Origin: Halomonas sp. LR3S48
GTDB taxonomy: Bacteria; Pseudomonadota; Gammaproteobacteria; Pseudomonadales; Halomonadaceae
Assembly: GCF_025725665.1 (NCBI RefSeq)
Contig: NZ_CP107009.1
Span: 4,030,001-4,094,000, forward strand
DNA length: 64,000 nt
Direction of reading: 5' to 3'
The position numbers were made by a program, and so were the translations under genes. Below are positions 34,326-46,593 of the stretch, piece by piece. Positions within the stretch are counted from its first letter, which is position 1; each line of letters starts with the position of its first letter. A model generated the notes under the pieces. The model did not search any database. It saw only the letters and a program-made list of their open reading frames with translations, and was not told the DNA's origin.

Positions 34326-35744
34326 ATGACCTGCTCCCTGATGTGGTTTCGCAGCGACCTGCGCGTTCATGACAACACGGCGCTGGCAGCCGCCGCACGC
34401 CGGGGGCCGGTCATCGCCGTGTTCCTGCGCAGCACTTCCCAGTGGCAACGACACGGGCATGGAGTCAACAAGCTCGACTTCTGGCATCGCGGTGTCGTGG
34501 CCCTCGGCGAGGACCTGGCCGGCATCGGCATACCCCTGCTGCATCGCGATATCGACGACTTCGGCCAGGCCCCGGCTACCCTGCTCGATCTTGCCCGCGA
34601 GGCCGGCGCCAGCTCACTGCACTTCAACCGCGAGTACCCGTTCGACGAGCAGCGCCGCGACCAGGCCGTCATCGAGGCCTTTCGACAAGCCGACCTTACC
34701 GCGACTGGCCATCACGACAGCGTGGCCTTCGCTCCCGGCGAGCTGTTGACCGGCAAAGGTGACTTCTACAGTGTCTTCACGCCCTTTGCGCGAGCCTGGC
34801 ACCGCCAACTGACAGCACAGCGCCTGGCTCTGCGCGACCGTCCTCCCCCGCAACCTTCACCAGCCATCGAGAGCGACGCCATCGCCCCCTTGCCTCCGCT
34901 CGACGCCCCCCCGGCCGATATGACGCGCTGGCCTGCCGGCGAAGCGGCAGCCGCCGACCGTCTGGAGCGCTTCCTGCGCTTTCGCGCGCGCCGCTATGCG
35001 CAGCAGCGCGATTTCCCCGCAGTGGCCGGCACCAGCGAACTCTCGCCCTATCTGGCGCTCGGCATGATCTCGCATCGCCAGTGCCTGCAGGCCGCGCTGA
35101 GCGAGAACGACGGCAGCTTGGCCGAGGGCGATGCCGGTATCGTCAGTTGGGTAAACGAGCTTGTGTGGCGGGAGTTCTATCAGCACGTGGCGGCAGGTTT
35201 CCCACGGGTATGCCGCTATCGCGCCTTCCAGCGGCACACCGAGGCATTGGCCTGGCGCGACGACGAAGCCGGTTTTCGTGCCTGGTGCGAGGGGCGCACC
35301 GGCTACCCCATCGTCGACGCCGCCATGCGTCAATTGGTCCGCACCGGCTGGATGCACAACCGGCTGCGCATGGTCGCCGCGATGTTCCTGAGCAAGCACC
35401 TGCTGATCGACTGGCGGCGAGGTGAAGCATTCTTCCTGCGTCACCTGGTGGATGGAGAGTTCTGCGCCAACAACGGTGGCTGGCAGTGGGCCGCCTCCAC
35501 CGGCACCGATGCAGCGCCTTACTTCCGTATCTTCAATCCTACGAGCCAGTCTCACCGCTTCGATGCGGAGGCTCGCTTCATTGCCGAGTACGTACCCGAA
35601 CTGGCCGAGCTGCCGACCCGGGATCGCCATGCCCCCAGCGAAGCCCAGCGCGCCGACACCGGCTACCCGTCGCCCATCGTCGAACACAGGATGGCACGCC
35701 TCCGAGCGCTGGAAGCCTTCAAGGCATTGCTACCTCCCGCCTAG
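34326..35744 (+). CDS. phrB: Deoxyribodipyrimidine photolyase (CPD photolyase)
   Basis: The 472-residue protein is a class I photolyase: it uses FAD and blue/near-UV light to split cyclobutane pyrimidine dimers. The N-terminal antenna domain starts SLMWFRSDLRVHDNTAL, and the C-terminal FAD-binding part has TSELSPYLALGMISHRQCL, NELVWREFYQHV, GYPIVDAAMRQL, WMHNRLRMV and WQWAASTGTDAAPYFRIFNP. All of these are well conserved, so it should be active. It is 22 bases after the regulator gene, suggesting one transcript and light- or damage-controlled expression. Confidence 0.96.
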   Translation: MTCSLMWFRSDLRVHDNTALAAAARRGPVIAVFLRSTSQWQRHGHGVNKLDFWHRGVVALGEDLAGIGIPLLHRDIDDFGQAPATLLDLAREAGASSLHFNREYPFDEQRRDQAVIEAFRQADLTATGHHDSVAFAPGELLTGKGDFYSVFTPFARAWHRQLTAQRLALRDRPPPQPSPAIESDAIAPLPPLDAPPADMTRWPAGEAAAADRLERFLRFRARRYAQQRDFPAVAGTSELSPYLALGMISHRQCLQAALSENDGSLAEGDAGIVSWVNELVWREFYQHVAAGFPRVCRYRAFQRHTEALAWRDDEAGFRAWCEGRTGYPIVDAAMRQLVRTGWMHNRLRMVAAMFLSKHLLIDWRRGEAFFLRHLVDGEFCANNGGWQWAASTGTDAAPYFRIFNPTSQSHRFDAEARFIAEYVPELAELPTRDRHAPSEAQRADTGYPSPIVEHRMARLRALEAFKALLPPA

Positions 35745-35791
35745 AAACTCCGCCTCGGAGTGACAATGTCGACGATGCAATAAATCAGCGG

Positions 35792-37708
35792 CTAAGTCGT
35801 GGGCTCGGCACGCAGCATCAAGCCCGCCGAGTCCGATGGGCGGGCTTGCCACTGCGCTTCGATCAGCTCGGCCGGCCCCGGCCGTGCATAGAGATAGCCT
35901 TGTACCAATCGACAGCCGGCCTGCTGCAGGAAATCGAGTTGCCCCTGTGTCTCCACGCCTTCGGCCACCACGTCGAGCCCCAACCCCCTCGCCATCGCCA
36001 GCACGGCACTGACGATGGCGGCATCGGCAGGATCGTCGGGCAGCGAGCGGATGAAGGCGCGATCGAGCTTGAGCTTGTCCAGCGGCAGGTTCTTCAGGTA
36101 GCTCAACGACGAGTAGCCCATGCCGAAGTCGTCGATGGCAATACGATGGCCCTTGGCACGCAGCGCCTCCAGCCGCGGCACGATATCGCCGGCGCGCTCG
36201 TCGAGCAGCACCGACTCCGTCAGCTCCAGGCCCAGTTGAGGTGGCTCGATGCCGTGTCTCGCCAGGCCCGCCGATAGTGCCGTTTCGAGCTCGCCCTGAA
36301 ACATCTGGATCGCCGAAATATTGATCCACACGGGAAGCTGGGGCAGGCCCAACTCCCGCCAACGCGCCATCTGGGCCAGCGCCTCGTCGATCACCCAGTT
36401 GCCAAGCTGGCCCATCAGACCATGGCGCTCGGCCAGCGGAATGAAGTCGACCGGCGACACCATGCCATGCTCGGGGTGCCGCCAGCGCAGCAGCGCCTCC
36501 ATGCCCACCACGGCACCATCCATGATGCGGTGCTGGGTCTGGTAATACAGCTCGAGCTGGTCGCCATTGGCCAAGGCATCGCGCAAGCCGTAGACCAGCG
36601 TCATGTGTGGTGAATTCTGCACGTCCAGTGCCGGGCGGAAGCGCTGGCTGACGTTACGCCCGTGGCGTTTGGCCGAATAGAGCGCCGATTCCAGACGCTG
36701 GAACAGCACGCCGGACTCCTTGCCGTCCTCGGGGGCCCGGCAGCTGCCGATGGAGAGTCCCAGGCGCAGGGTCTTGTTGCCGACTTCGAAAGGCTCGCCC
36801 AGGTGCTGTCGCAGTCCCGCGATCCAGTTGTCGTGGTCGTCGTACGTCGTGGTGCGTATCACCAGGAACTCGTCGCCCCCGAGGCGCCCCACCACGCCGC
36901 CGGCCACATGCCGAGCCAGGCGCTGGCCGAAGCGGGCCAGCAGCCGGTCGCCCTGCTCCACGCCGAGGCTGTCGTTGACCGCCTTGAAGCCGTCGATATC
37001 GATGATCGCCATGTCTAGGCTCTCGCCGGCGCGCAGGTGGCGCAGCCGCGAGGTCATCAGGTCATGCAGCCGGCGGCGGTTGGGCAGACCGGTGAGCGGG
37101 TCCTCGAAGCCGATGCGTCGCAAGTCCTGCTCGCGAGCCTTGTGTACCGAAATATCAGTAAAGGTGCCGACGTAATGGCTGATGCGTCCACGGCTGTCGG
37201 TGACCGCCTTGACCCGCAGCCATTCGGGAAACTCGTCGCCCTGCTTGCGCCGGTTCCAGATCTCCCCCTCCCAGCGCCCCTTGCTGTGCAGGGTCTGCCA
37301 GAACCGCTTGAAAAAGGCCGGGTCGTGACGCGCTGCGGCCAGGTTGGTCGCATTGAGCCCGCGCACTTCATCCTCGGTGAAACCGGTGATGCGCGTAAAG
37401 GCGGGATTCACGGCGAGGATACGGTTCTCGGCATCGGTGATCTGCACACCCTCTTCGGAGAGCATCAGTGCTTGCTGCATCAGATCGGCGTGCTGGCGGT
37501 CTCGCTTCAACTGGCGCCAGGCAGCCGTCAACCCCGCCACGACGATGGCGACGGCGGCCATTCGCAAACCGGGACTGGGCAGCCAGATACAGGCCGGCAA
37601 CGCTGCCATGGCAGCCCAGGTCAAGGGGCGGTTCAATGCGAAGGATGGCCGCATGCGTGGTCCCGATGTAACGGATATTGAGAGGAAAGTTGCGCCCATG
37701 CTGTGCAT
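35792..37708 (-). CDS. Membrane PAS-GGDEF-EAL protein
   Basis: This roughly 638-residue protein has two short hydrophobic segments (about residues 30-63), a PAS domain (residues about 78-190), GGDEF at 277-281 and EAL at 404-406. The cyclase active site is intact (RLGGDEF), but the I-site RxxD nine residues before it is missing (VAGG). The EAL domain keeps EALLRW, LELTES, DDFGMGYSSL, KLDRAF and VAEGVET. A phosphodiesterase role is likely, with the GGDEF possibly binding GTP as a regulator (inference). The ATG at 37708 has a GGTAGGG-like site; an ATG at codon 19 is an alternative. It is convergent with phrB, 47 bases from its stop. Confidence 0.84.
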   Translation of the reverse strand: MHSMGATFLSISVTSGPRMRPSFALNRPLTWAAMAALPACIWLPSPGLRMAAVAIVVAGLTAAWRQLKRDRQHADLMQQALMLSEEGVQITDAENRILAVNPAFTRITGFTEDEVRGLNATNLAAARHDPAFFKRFWQTLHSKGRWEGEIWNRRKQGDEFPEWLRVKAVTDSRGRISHYVGTFTDISVHKAREQDLRRIGFEDPLTGLPNRRRLHDLMTSRLRHLRAGESLDMAIIDIDGFKAVNDSLGVEQGDRLLARFGQRLARHVAGGVVGRLGGDEFLVIRTTTYDDHDNWIAGLRQHLGEPFEVGNKTLRLGLSIGSCRAPEDGKESGVLFQRLESALYSAKRHGRNVSQRFRPALDVQNSPHMTLVYGLRDALANGDQLELYYQTQHRIMDGAVVGMEALLRWRHPEHGMVSPVDFIPLAERHGLMGQLGNWVIDEALAQMARWRELGLPQLPVWINISAIQMFQGELETALSAGLARHGIEPPQLGLELTESVLLDERAGDIVPRLEALRAKGHRIAIDDFGMGYSSLSYLKNLPLDKLKLDRAFIRSLPDDPADAAIVSAVLAMARGLGLDVVAEGVETQGQLDFLQQAGCRLVQGYLYARPGPAELIEAQWQARPSDSAGLMLRAEPTT

Positions 37709-37901
37709 CGACCCTACCTAGAGTATCGACACTTTGCGGTAACACTTTAATCACTGGCGGCTGTCGCGTCATGCCTGACGTGCAATCAAGGACCACGGCC
37801 AGTAGACTAGGCAGGGCCGCCCGGGCGGGTTGGCACCTGTGCCATGTGCCTCCGCACCGTACGCGGAAGGGCCCACTACAACTGCGACTCGGAACGACTC
37901 A
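37709..37901. other. Divergent intergenic region between a GGDEF-EAL gene and fabA
   Basis: The 193 bases lie between the start of the - strand PAS-GGDEF-EAL gene and fabA. No small gene is evident. I looked for a FabR/DesT-like palindrome that would control fabA and found none I trust; a loose TGCAAT/TAGACT pair near 37779-37806 is too weak to call as a promoter. Confidence 0.4.
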
Positions 37902-38417
37902 GTGACCAAGCAACACTCTTTCGAACGCGAAGAACTACTGGCGTGTAGCCGCGGCGAACTATTCGGCCCCGGTAATGCACAACTGCCGGCGCCCAACATG
38001 CTGATGCTCGATCGTATCACGCACATCCATGAGGAGGGCGGCCAGTTCAACAAGGGCGAGCTGATCGCCGAGCTGGATATCCAACCCGACCTGTGGTTCT
38101 TCGACTGCCATTTTCCTGGCGACCCGGTCATGCCCGGCTGCCTGGGGCTCGACGCCATGTGGCAGTTGGTGGGCTTCTACCTGGGCTGGCTCGGCCACCC
38201 CGGCCGCGGCCGTGCGCTGGGTTGTGGCGAGGTGAAGTTCACCGGCCAGATCCTGCCCGAGGCGGGCAAGGTCAAGTACCACATCAACGTCAAGCGCATC
38301 ATCACCCGGCGCCTGATCCTCGGCATCGCCGATGGCACCGTATCGGTGGATGGCCGCGACATTTACCAGGCCAACGACCTGCGCGTCGGCCTGTTCACCT
38401 CTACCGCGAATTTCTGA
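37902..38417 (+). CDS. fabA: 3-hydroxydecanoyl-ACP dehydratase/isomerase
   Basis: FabA dehydrates beta-hydroxydecanoyl-ACP and isomerises the double bond to cis-3, the branch point to unsaturated fatty acids. The active-site His70 ([13 protein letters not shown]) and Asp84 (LGLDAMW) are at the same positions as in E. coli, and the 171-residue length is the family norm. The start is a GTG at 37902, without a strong Shine-Dalgarno site; extending upstream adds a non-conserved leader. fabB follows after 14 bases, so the two form the classic fabA-fabB operon, which needs FabB to elongate the cis-3 product. Confidence 0.96.
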   Translation: MTKQHSFEREELLACSRGELFGPGNAQLPAPNMLMLDRITHIHEEGGQFNKGELIAELDIQPDLWFFDCHFPGDPVMPGCLGLDAMWQLVGFYLGWLGHPGRGRALGCGEVKFTGQILPEAGKVKYHINVKRIITRRLILGIADGTVSVDGRDIYQANDLRVGLFTSTANF

Positions 38418-38431
38418 AACAGGAGGCTCCC

Positions 38432-39649
38432 ATGCGACGAGTGGTAGTCACCGGCCTGGGCATCGTGTCCTGCTTGGGCAACGACGCACAAACGGTCGTC
38501 GAAGCGCTCCGGAGCGGGCGCTCGGGCATTCGCTTCAAGGAGGAATACGCCGAGCGCGGCTTTCGTAGCCAGGTCGCCGGGGTCGTAGATATCGATCTCG
38601 ACGCCCTGATCGACCGTAAGCTAAGCCGCTTCATGGGCGACGCCGCGGCCTATGCCTATGTCAGCATGGCCCAGGCCATCGAGGATTCGGGCCTCGGCCC
38701 CGAGCAGGTATCGAGCGAACGCACCGGCCTGATCGCCGGCTCCGGCGGCGCCTCCAGCGCCAACCAGGTCGAGGCTGCCGACGTGATGCGCGAGAAGGGG
38801 CTACGCCGGGTCGGCCCCTACCGGGTCACCCGCACCATGGGCAGCACCGTCTCGGCATGCCTGGCCACGCCGTTCAAGATCAAGGGCGTCAACTATTCGA
38901 TCTCCTCCGCCTGCGCCACTTCCGCGCACTGCATCGGTAGCGCCATGGAGCAGATCCAGATGGGCAAGCAGGATGTCGTCTTCGCCGGCGGCGGCGAGGA
39001 GGAGCATTGGACGCTGTCGTGCCTGTTCGACGCCATGGGCGCCCTGACGACCCAGTACAATGACACGCCCGACAAGGCCTCACGCCCCTATGACAAGGCC
39101 CGCGACGGCTTCGTCATTGCCGGTGGCGGTGGCATGCTGGTACTCGAGGAGCTCGAACACGCCAAGGCGCGCGGGGCGAAGATCTATGCCGAGCTGGTCG
39201 GTTATGGCGCCACCTCCGATGGTCACGATATGGTCGCCCCTTCCGGCGAGGGCGCCATGCGCTGCATGCGCCAGGCACTGGCCACCGTGGACGGCAAGAT
39301 CGACTACATCAACACCCACGGCACCTCCACACCGGTGGGCGACGTTGCCGAGCTCAAGGCGATCCGCGAGGTCTTCGGTGACAGCACACCGCCGATGAGT
39401 TCCACCAAGTCGCTGACCGGCCACTCGCTGGGTGCCACCGGCGTACAGGAAACGATCTACTCGCTGCTGATGATGGAGCATGGCTTCATCGCCGCTTCGG
39501 CCAACATCGAGGAGCTCGACGACCAGGCGGCCGGCTTCGATATCGTCACTCGCACTCGCGAGAGCGTCAGCGTCGATCGCGTACTCTCCAACAGCTTCGG
39601 TTTCGGCGGCACCAACGCCTGCCTGGTACTGCAGCGCTACCGCGACTAG
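38432..39649 (+). CDS. fabB: 3-oxoacyl-ACP synthase I
   Basis: The 405-residue condensing enzyme elongates unsaturated acyl-ACPs. The Cys-His-His triad is present as C161 (SACATSA), H296 ([11 protein letters not shown]) and H331 ([11 protein letters not shown]). GGAGG lies 6 bases upstream of the ATG at 38432, giving the E. coli-like length of about 406. It is the second gene of fabA-fabB and is closed by a strong terminator. Confidence 0.97.
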   Translation: MRRVVVTGLGIVSCLGNDAQTVVEALRSGRSGIRFKEEYAERGFRSQVAGVVDIDLDALIDRKLSRFMGDAAAYAYVSMAQAIEDSGLGPEQVSSERTGLIAGSGGASSANQVEAADVMREKGLRRVGPYRVTRTMGSTVSACLATPFKIKGVNYSISSACATSAHCIGSAMEQIQMGKQDVVFAGGGEEEHWTLSCLFDAMGALTTQYNDTPDKASRPYDKARDGFVIAGGGGMLVLEELEHAKARGAKIYAELVGYGATSDGHDMVAPSGEGAMRCMRQALATVDGKIDYINTHGTSTPVGDVAELKAIREVFGDSTPPMSSTKSLTGHSLGATGVQETIYSLLMMEHGFIAASANIEELDDQAAGFDIVTRTRESVSVDRVLSNSFGFGGTNACLVLQRYRD

Positions 39650-39664
39650 AGGTTCCGTACGCAA

Positions 39665-39696
39665 CGAAGAAGGCGCCCAGCGGGGCGCCTTCTTCG
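39665..39696. terminator. Terminator between fabB and plsC (convergent)
   Basis: A 14-bp perfect stem (39665-39678 with 39683-39696, CGAAGAAGGCGCCC) with a 4-base loop AGCG lies 15 bases after fabB and 29 bases from the plsC stop. T runs are short on either side, so it is a strong hairpin that can end transcripts from both directions. Confidence 0.75.
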
Positions 39697-39724
39697 TCAT
39701 GCAAAGTATGTCGTACGCAGCAGT

Positions 39725-40483
39725 CTATCCCGAACTTGCCTCAACTGCAGATTTGGCATCCACCGGGCGCGGGACTTCCGAGATCTCGGCCAGGCGCGCC
39801 TCGATCCACGCTTCGACCTCGATCAACACTTCCTCCGGAGTACGGCCCACGGTATCGATGGGCTCCCCCACCACGACGTTGAGTATTCCCGGGTTCTTCA
39901 CCCAATGGCGACCCGGCCAGCGCTCACCGGCGTTATGCGCTACCGGCAGCACCGGCACGCCGGCCCGACAGGCGATGACAGTCCCGCTCTTGTTGTAGCG
40001 CCGCCTTTGCCCCGGGTCCACCCGTGTGCCTTCCGGAAAGATCAATACCGAGAGCCCCTCCTGCAGTCGCGCCACACCCTGGCTCAGCACCTGGCGCATG
40101 GCCCGCGCCGGCTTCGAGCGGTCCAGCGCAATGGGATGCAGCAGCCTGAGCCCCCAGCCGAACAGCGGGATGCGCAGCAGCTCCTGTTTGAGTACCGTGC
40201 ACACTGGCGGCTTGAGAATCTGCAGGAAGATGGTTTCCCACTCGCACTGGTGGTTGGCCAGGATTACGCACGGACCTTGCGGCAGCCGCTCCTTGCCACT
40301 GACCCGATAGGTCACGCCGCACGTCCAGCGGAACCAGGCGGTGATGAAATGGTTGTAGAGATTGAGCAGGCGGTAGCGTGCCGGTAGCGCCAGCAGCGGG
40401 GCGACGGGCAGCAGCAGCGCACCGAAGACGAAAATAGCGAAAAAGTAACCGACGTAGAACAACAGGCTGCGCAACACATTCAT
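39725..40483 (-). CDS. 1-acyl-sn-glycerol-3-phosphate acyltransferase (PlsC-like)
   Basis: The 252-residue protein belongs to the LPLAT/AGPAT family, which makes phosphatidic acid from lysophosphatidic acid at the inner membrane. It has an N-terminal hydrophobic segment (LFYVGYFFAIFVFGALLLP), the acyltransferase motif NHQCEWET (H-x4-E instead of the usual H-x4-D, a known variant), and LIFPEGTR. The ATG overlaps the stop of the upstream RmlD-like gene by four bases (ATGA), so the two are co-translated. Other LPLAT members may exist elsewhere in the genome, so I give no gene symbol. Confidence 0.88.
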   Translation of the reverse strand: MNVLRSLLFYVGYFFAIFVFGALLLPVAPLLALPARYRLLNLYNHFITAWFRWTCGVTYRVSGKERLPQGPCVILANHQCEWETIFLQILKPPVCTVLKQELLRIPLFGWGLRLLHPIALDRSKPARAMRQVLSQGVARLQEGLSVLIFPEGTRVDPGQRRRYNKSGTVIACRAGVPVLPVAHNAGERWPGRHWVKNPGILNVVVGEPIDTVGRTPEEVLIEVEAWIEARLAEISEVPRPVDAKSAVEASSG

Positions 40484-41373
40484 AGTGGAATGCCGCCCTC
40501 TTCATCGGTCGCGATGGCGCGGCGGGCCTGGCACCACTCATCCAGCAGCCGCCCTACCTCCAGCCGCCACGGCTTCTGATGTACACCGAAGGCCTCCAGC
40601 ACGCGCCTGCAGTTGAGTACCCGGCGTAGCGGCTGATCGTGATGATGCTTGAGTGCTTTGACCTCGCCCAACGCAACCTGCTCCCCCAGCCCCTCCAGGC
40701 GAGTCGACAGCTGCGTACGCACCATGGAGGTGAAGGTGTAGGCACTGACCGGCTCCGTGCCTGCCAAGTGATAGGCACCCCAGGCACTGGAACCGCACGA
40801 GAGCTGATGCAGCATGCCCACCAGGGCCATGGCCACGGCATCGGCCGACGTCGGGCAGAAGATCACGTCCTGGGCCGCGCGAACCTCTTCCCCGGTCACC
40901 AGGCTATCGATCACGCCGCTGAGCCAAGCGTGCCCGCCTTCCAGCGCGAACAGCGGCCCCAGCCGCACGATCAGGTGTCGCGGATGGCTCTGGCGGATTC
41001 GGTCACCGATGGCGATCAGACGCCTGAGACTCTCGTCCCGCGGCGCCGGTATCACGTGCTCGTCAATGGGTGTCTCGAAGCCATCCTGATAGAGCTGATC
41101 GGAGACGCACCACACCAGCGGCGTGTCGGTTTCACGACATGCCGCCAGGCAGGCATCGACGCCCTCGCCATGCGCGATCACGGCTGCGGGCTCGATCTCC
41201 ATCGGTGCCGAGAGGGGCGGGATGATGACCGCATCCGGTGCCAGCTCGAGCAATAGCGCCGCATCGATCTTCAGACCGGGCTCGATGACGAGCTCGGTAT
41301 CACTGCGGCGATGAACCAGCCTGGCCAATGCCAGGTTGAGACAGTGGCCGGCATCCAGTACCAACAGCTTCAC
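40480..41373 (-). CDS. RmlD-like sugar-nucleotide-binding domain protein (probably degenerate)
   Basis: The 297-residue protein has the general RmlD/extended SDR layout (VKLLVLDAG start, SDQLYQDGF reminiscent of the STDYVFDG block, then VRLGPLFA), but the usual GxxGxxG nucleotide loop reads DAGHCLNLAL and I cannot find the YxxxK catalytic pair. It may therefore be a binding protein rather than an active reductase. The start is a GTG at 41373 with GGAGG at five-base spacing; longer versions run into Ser/Arg-rich non-coding-like sequence antisense to ssb. It is translationally coupled to the PlsC-like gene downstream. Confidence 0.75.
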   Translation of the reverse strand: MKLLVLDAGHCLNLALARLVHRRSDTELVIEPGLKIDAALLLELAPDAVIIPPLSAPMEIEPAAVIAHGEGVDACLAACRETDTPLVWCVSDQLYQDGFETPIDEHVIPAPRDESLRRLIAIGDRIRQSHPRHLIVRLGPLFALEGGHAWLSGVIDSLVTGEEVRAAQDVIFCPTSADAVAMALVGMLHQLSCGSSAWGAYHLAGTEPVSAYTFTSMVRTQLSTRLEGLGEQVALGEVKALKHHHDQPLRRVLNCRRVLEAFGVHQKPWRLEVGRLLDEWCQARRAIATDEEGGIPL

Positions 41374-41407
41374 GCGATCGCCTCCGGCAGGCTCGGTCGG
41401 GAGGAAG

Positions 41408-42016
41408 TCAGAACGGGATTTCGTCGTCGAAATCGTCGAAGCTGCCCGGATCGGGCGCGCCGTAATTGCTCTGCTTCTGTCCTCCCTGCTGGGGCTGTCC
41501 TCCCTGCTGGGGCTGGCCGCCCGGCGCGGGTCGCTGCTGGGGCTGGCCGCCAAAGCCACCTGGCTGAGGCGCGGCGTTGCCGTAGCCGCCCTGCTGTGGC
41601 ACAGAGGCGCCTTGGGGCGCGCCATAGCCGCCCTGCTGCTGAGGCATGCCCGCCCCCGGCTGGCCGCCGAAGTCACCGCTACGGGTATCGAGCATCTGCA
41701 TGTCGTTGCATACGATCTCGGTGGTATAGCGATCCTGACCGTCCTGTCCCTGCCACTTACGCGTCTGCAAGCGCCCTTCGAGATAGACCCGCGATCCCTT
41801 CTTCAAGTACTGCTGGGCGATCTCGGCCAGTCGATTGAATAGCACCACCGAGTGCCACTCGGTCCGCTCCTGGCGCTGGCCGCTCTGCTTGTCGGTCCAG
41901 GTGTCGGTAGTGGCGACGCGCAGGTTGGCGACGGGGCTACCGGATGGCATGAAGCGAACCTCGGGATCCTGCCCCAGGTTGCCGATGAGAATGACCTTGT
42001 TGACGCCACGGGCCAT
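41408..42016 (-). CDS. ssb: Single-stranded DNA-binding protein
   Basis: SSB protects single-stranded DNA and recruits replication and repair proteins. The OB-fold occupies residues 1-110 ([47 protein letters not shown]). The linker is long and rich in Gly, Gln and Pro with repeated QQGG/GGQPQQ units. The tail ends DDFDDEIPF, the conserved acidic tip that docks partner proteins. It is upstream of the RmlD-like gene on the same strand, and uvrA is divergent nearby with the YajR gene in between. Confidence 0.97.
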   Translation of the reverse strand: MARGVNKVILIGNLGQDPEVRFMPSGSPVANLRVATTDTWTDKQSGQRQERTEWHSVVLFNRLAEIAQQYLKKGSRVYLEGRLQTRKWQGQDGQDRYTTEIVCNDMQMLDTRSGDFGGQPGAGMPQQQGGYGAPQGASVPQQGGYGNAAPQPGGFGGQPQQRPAPGGQPQQGGQPQQGGQKQSNYGAPDPGSFDDFDDEIPF

Positions 42017-42089
42017 GCTGGACTCCCTCTATAAATGAACATGTGCATTGTAATGAACCGACCTGAGAGGCCGGCACCTGACAGGCAGG

Positions 42090-43478
42090 CTAGCCGCCAC
42101 GGTGGCGACTCGAACGGATCAGGCGCGCCAGGGCGTCTTCGTCGAGGCGGCGCCGGTCCACCTTAAGATACGCCACTCGCTCCTCGGGAACGACCATAAC
42201 GTCCTCAACGCCGGCCACCTCGGCGAAGCTCGCCATCAGTGTATCGAGCGTATCCTCATGATGCTCGTCATCCAGCGCCACCACCTCGCTCGAGAGGTGC
42301 GGCGGCGTCGGCATACCCAGCATCAACAGCCACCAGACGCCGGCGAGCACGGCGCTGCCGACGAATACCGCCGGCAGCCCCCATTGCTGGGCCAGGAAGC
42401 CGCCCAACACGCCGCCGAGGAAGGCGCCCAGAAACTGGCTGGTGGAGTAAACGCCCATCGCCGTGCCCTTGGCCCCGGCCGGTGCCAGCTTGCTGAGCAT
42501 CGAAGGCAGCATTGCCTCGAGCAAGTTGAAGGCGGTGAAGAACAGCAGCAGCCAGGCGAACAATGCCCAGCCACTGCCGAACGAGGCCAGGCCGGCCAGG
42601 CTGACGGTGATGGCCGCGATCGCCGTCAGGCTCATGGCCTTCATGCGCTGACGTTTCTCCGCAACGATCACCAACGGCACCATGCCGACGAAGGCCAACG
42701 CCATGATGGCGAGGTAGGTCAGGCCATGCCGCTCGGCCTCGATGCCCGCCTCGACCAGGCGAAACGGCACGGCAACGAAGATCGCCATCAGCACCAGATG
42801 CAGGGCAAAGATCGACAGGTCCAACCGCCACAAATCGGCCCGGGTGAGAGTCGCCGCCAACTGCTGCCGATCGATGCCCACGTCGCGATGCCTCAGTCGC
42901 CGCGGTGCCGGCGGCACCAGCTTCCATAGCACCACCAGGCCCAGTGCGGCGAGCAGGGCGGTGAACCAGAACACGGCAGAGAGCCCGAAAGCGGCGGCCA
43001 GCCAGGGGCCGATCACCATGGCGACGGCGAACGCCACGCCTATCGAAAGGCCGATGGTGGCCATGGCGGCAGTACGCACCTGCTCGCGGGTCTGGTCGGC
43101 AAGCAGCGCCATGATAGCCGCGGCAACGGCGCCGCTGCCCTGCAGGCAGCGCCCCACGATGACACCGCCTATGGTCTCGGCGGATGCCGCCACTACGCTA
43201 CCGAGCAGGAACAGCAGCAGACCTCCGGCGATCACCGGCTTGCGCCCGAGACGGTCGGAGAGCAGCCCGAAGGGGATCTGCAGCACCGCCTGGGTCAGGC
43301 CGTAGATACCCAGTGCCAGCCCCACCAGCAACGACGTGGCGCCGGCCAGTTCGTCGGCATACAGCGCCAGCACCGGCAACACCATGAACAGCCCCAGCAT
43401 GCGCGTGGCATACAGGCTGGCCAAGCCGGTAATGGCGCGTCGTTCGGAGACTAGCAGCAGTCCAGAGACCTTGCGCAT
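42090..43478 (-). CDS. yajR: YajR-type MFS transporter with C-terminal YAM domain
   Basis: The 462-residue protein has 12 hydrophobic segments and the MFS motif A in [11 protein letters not shown] between helices 2 and 3, followed by a cytoplasmic C-terminal domain of about 65 residues ([18 protein letters not shown]) with a ferredoxin-like pattern, as in E. coli YajR. The substrate is unknown. The ATG at 43478 is the only in-frame start near the hydrophobic core; no strong Shine-Dalgarno site is visible there. It lies between ssb and the divergent uvrA, the gene order seen in several gammaproteobacteria. Confidence 0.87.
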   Translation of the reverse strand: MRKVSGLLLVSERRAITGLASLYATRMLGLFMVLPVLALYADELAGATSLLVGLALGIYGLTQAVLQIPFGLLSDRLGRKPVIAGGLLLFLLGSVVAASAETIGGVIVGRCLQGSGAVAAAIMALLADQTREQVRTAAMATIGLSIGVAFAVAMVIGPWLAAAFGLSAVFWFTALLAALGLVVLWKLVPPAPRRLRHRDVGIDRQQLAATLTRADLWRLDLSIFALHLVLMAIFVAVPFRLVEAGIEAERHGLTYLAIMALAFVGMVPLVIVAEKRQRMKAMSLTAIAAITVSLAGLASFGSGWALFAWLLLFFTAFNLLEAMLPSMLSKLAPAGAKGTAMGVYSTSQFLGAFLGGVLGGFLAQQWGLPAVFVGSAVLAGVWWLLMLGMPTPPHLSSEVVALDDEHHEDTLDTLMASFAEVAGVEDVMVVPEERVAYLKVDRRRLDEDALARLIRSSRHRGG

Positions 43479-43581
43479 AGGGAGTGAGACGCTTCCATGG
43501 GTAGGCGGGCCGGAGCCCTTCAATGAACCGACTATTCTAACGATTCCGGGCCCCGCAGGAAACGTCCCGACCAGCGGCGCT

Positions 43582-43611
43582 TTGGCGCGCGGTCGGCCGC
43601 AGGAGTATAAT
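43582..43611 (+). promoter_or_regulatory. Promoter of uvrA
   Basis: TTGGCG (43582-43587) and TATAAT (43606-43611) are 18 bases apart, about 30 bases before the uvrA ATG. No CTGT-N8-ACAG LexA site was found around it, unlike in E. coli. Confidence 0.7.
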
Positions 43612-43641
43612 CGAGGTTTTGCCGAGCGCCATGAGGTGTGA

Positions 43642-46503
<2,862 letters not shown>

Positions 46504-46518
46504 GGTCGAAACGCAATA

Positions 46519-46550
46519 AAAAACCCGGCTTCGCGAGAAGCCGGGTTTTT
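46519..46550. terminator. Bidirectional terminator between uvrA and rplQ
   Basis: A 13-bp perfect stem (46519-46531 with 46538-46550, AAAAACCCGGCTT) with a 6-base loop is flanked by A and T runs, so it can stop transcripts from both the + strand uvrA and the - strand alpha operon. Confidence 0.9.
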
Positions 46551-46593
46551 CGTATTGCTACAGCACTGCCGGACCGAGGCCCGCCGCCGGAGA

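Noticed and set aside
35747..35761. A terminator between phrB and the PAS-GGDEF-EAL gene
   Set aside because: Only a 6-bp stem with a 3-base loop and no T run on either side.
37779..37806. A promoter before fabA (TGCAAT/TAGACT)
   Set aside because: Both hexamers are poor and no fatty-acid regulator palindrome supports it.
38093..38431. An extended in-frame upstream region for fabB
   Set aside because: It overlaps fabA in another frame, and the ATG at 38432 has GGAGG at good spacing and the family N-terminus.
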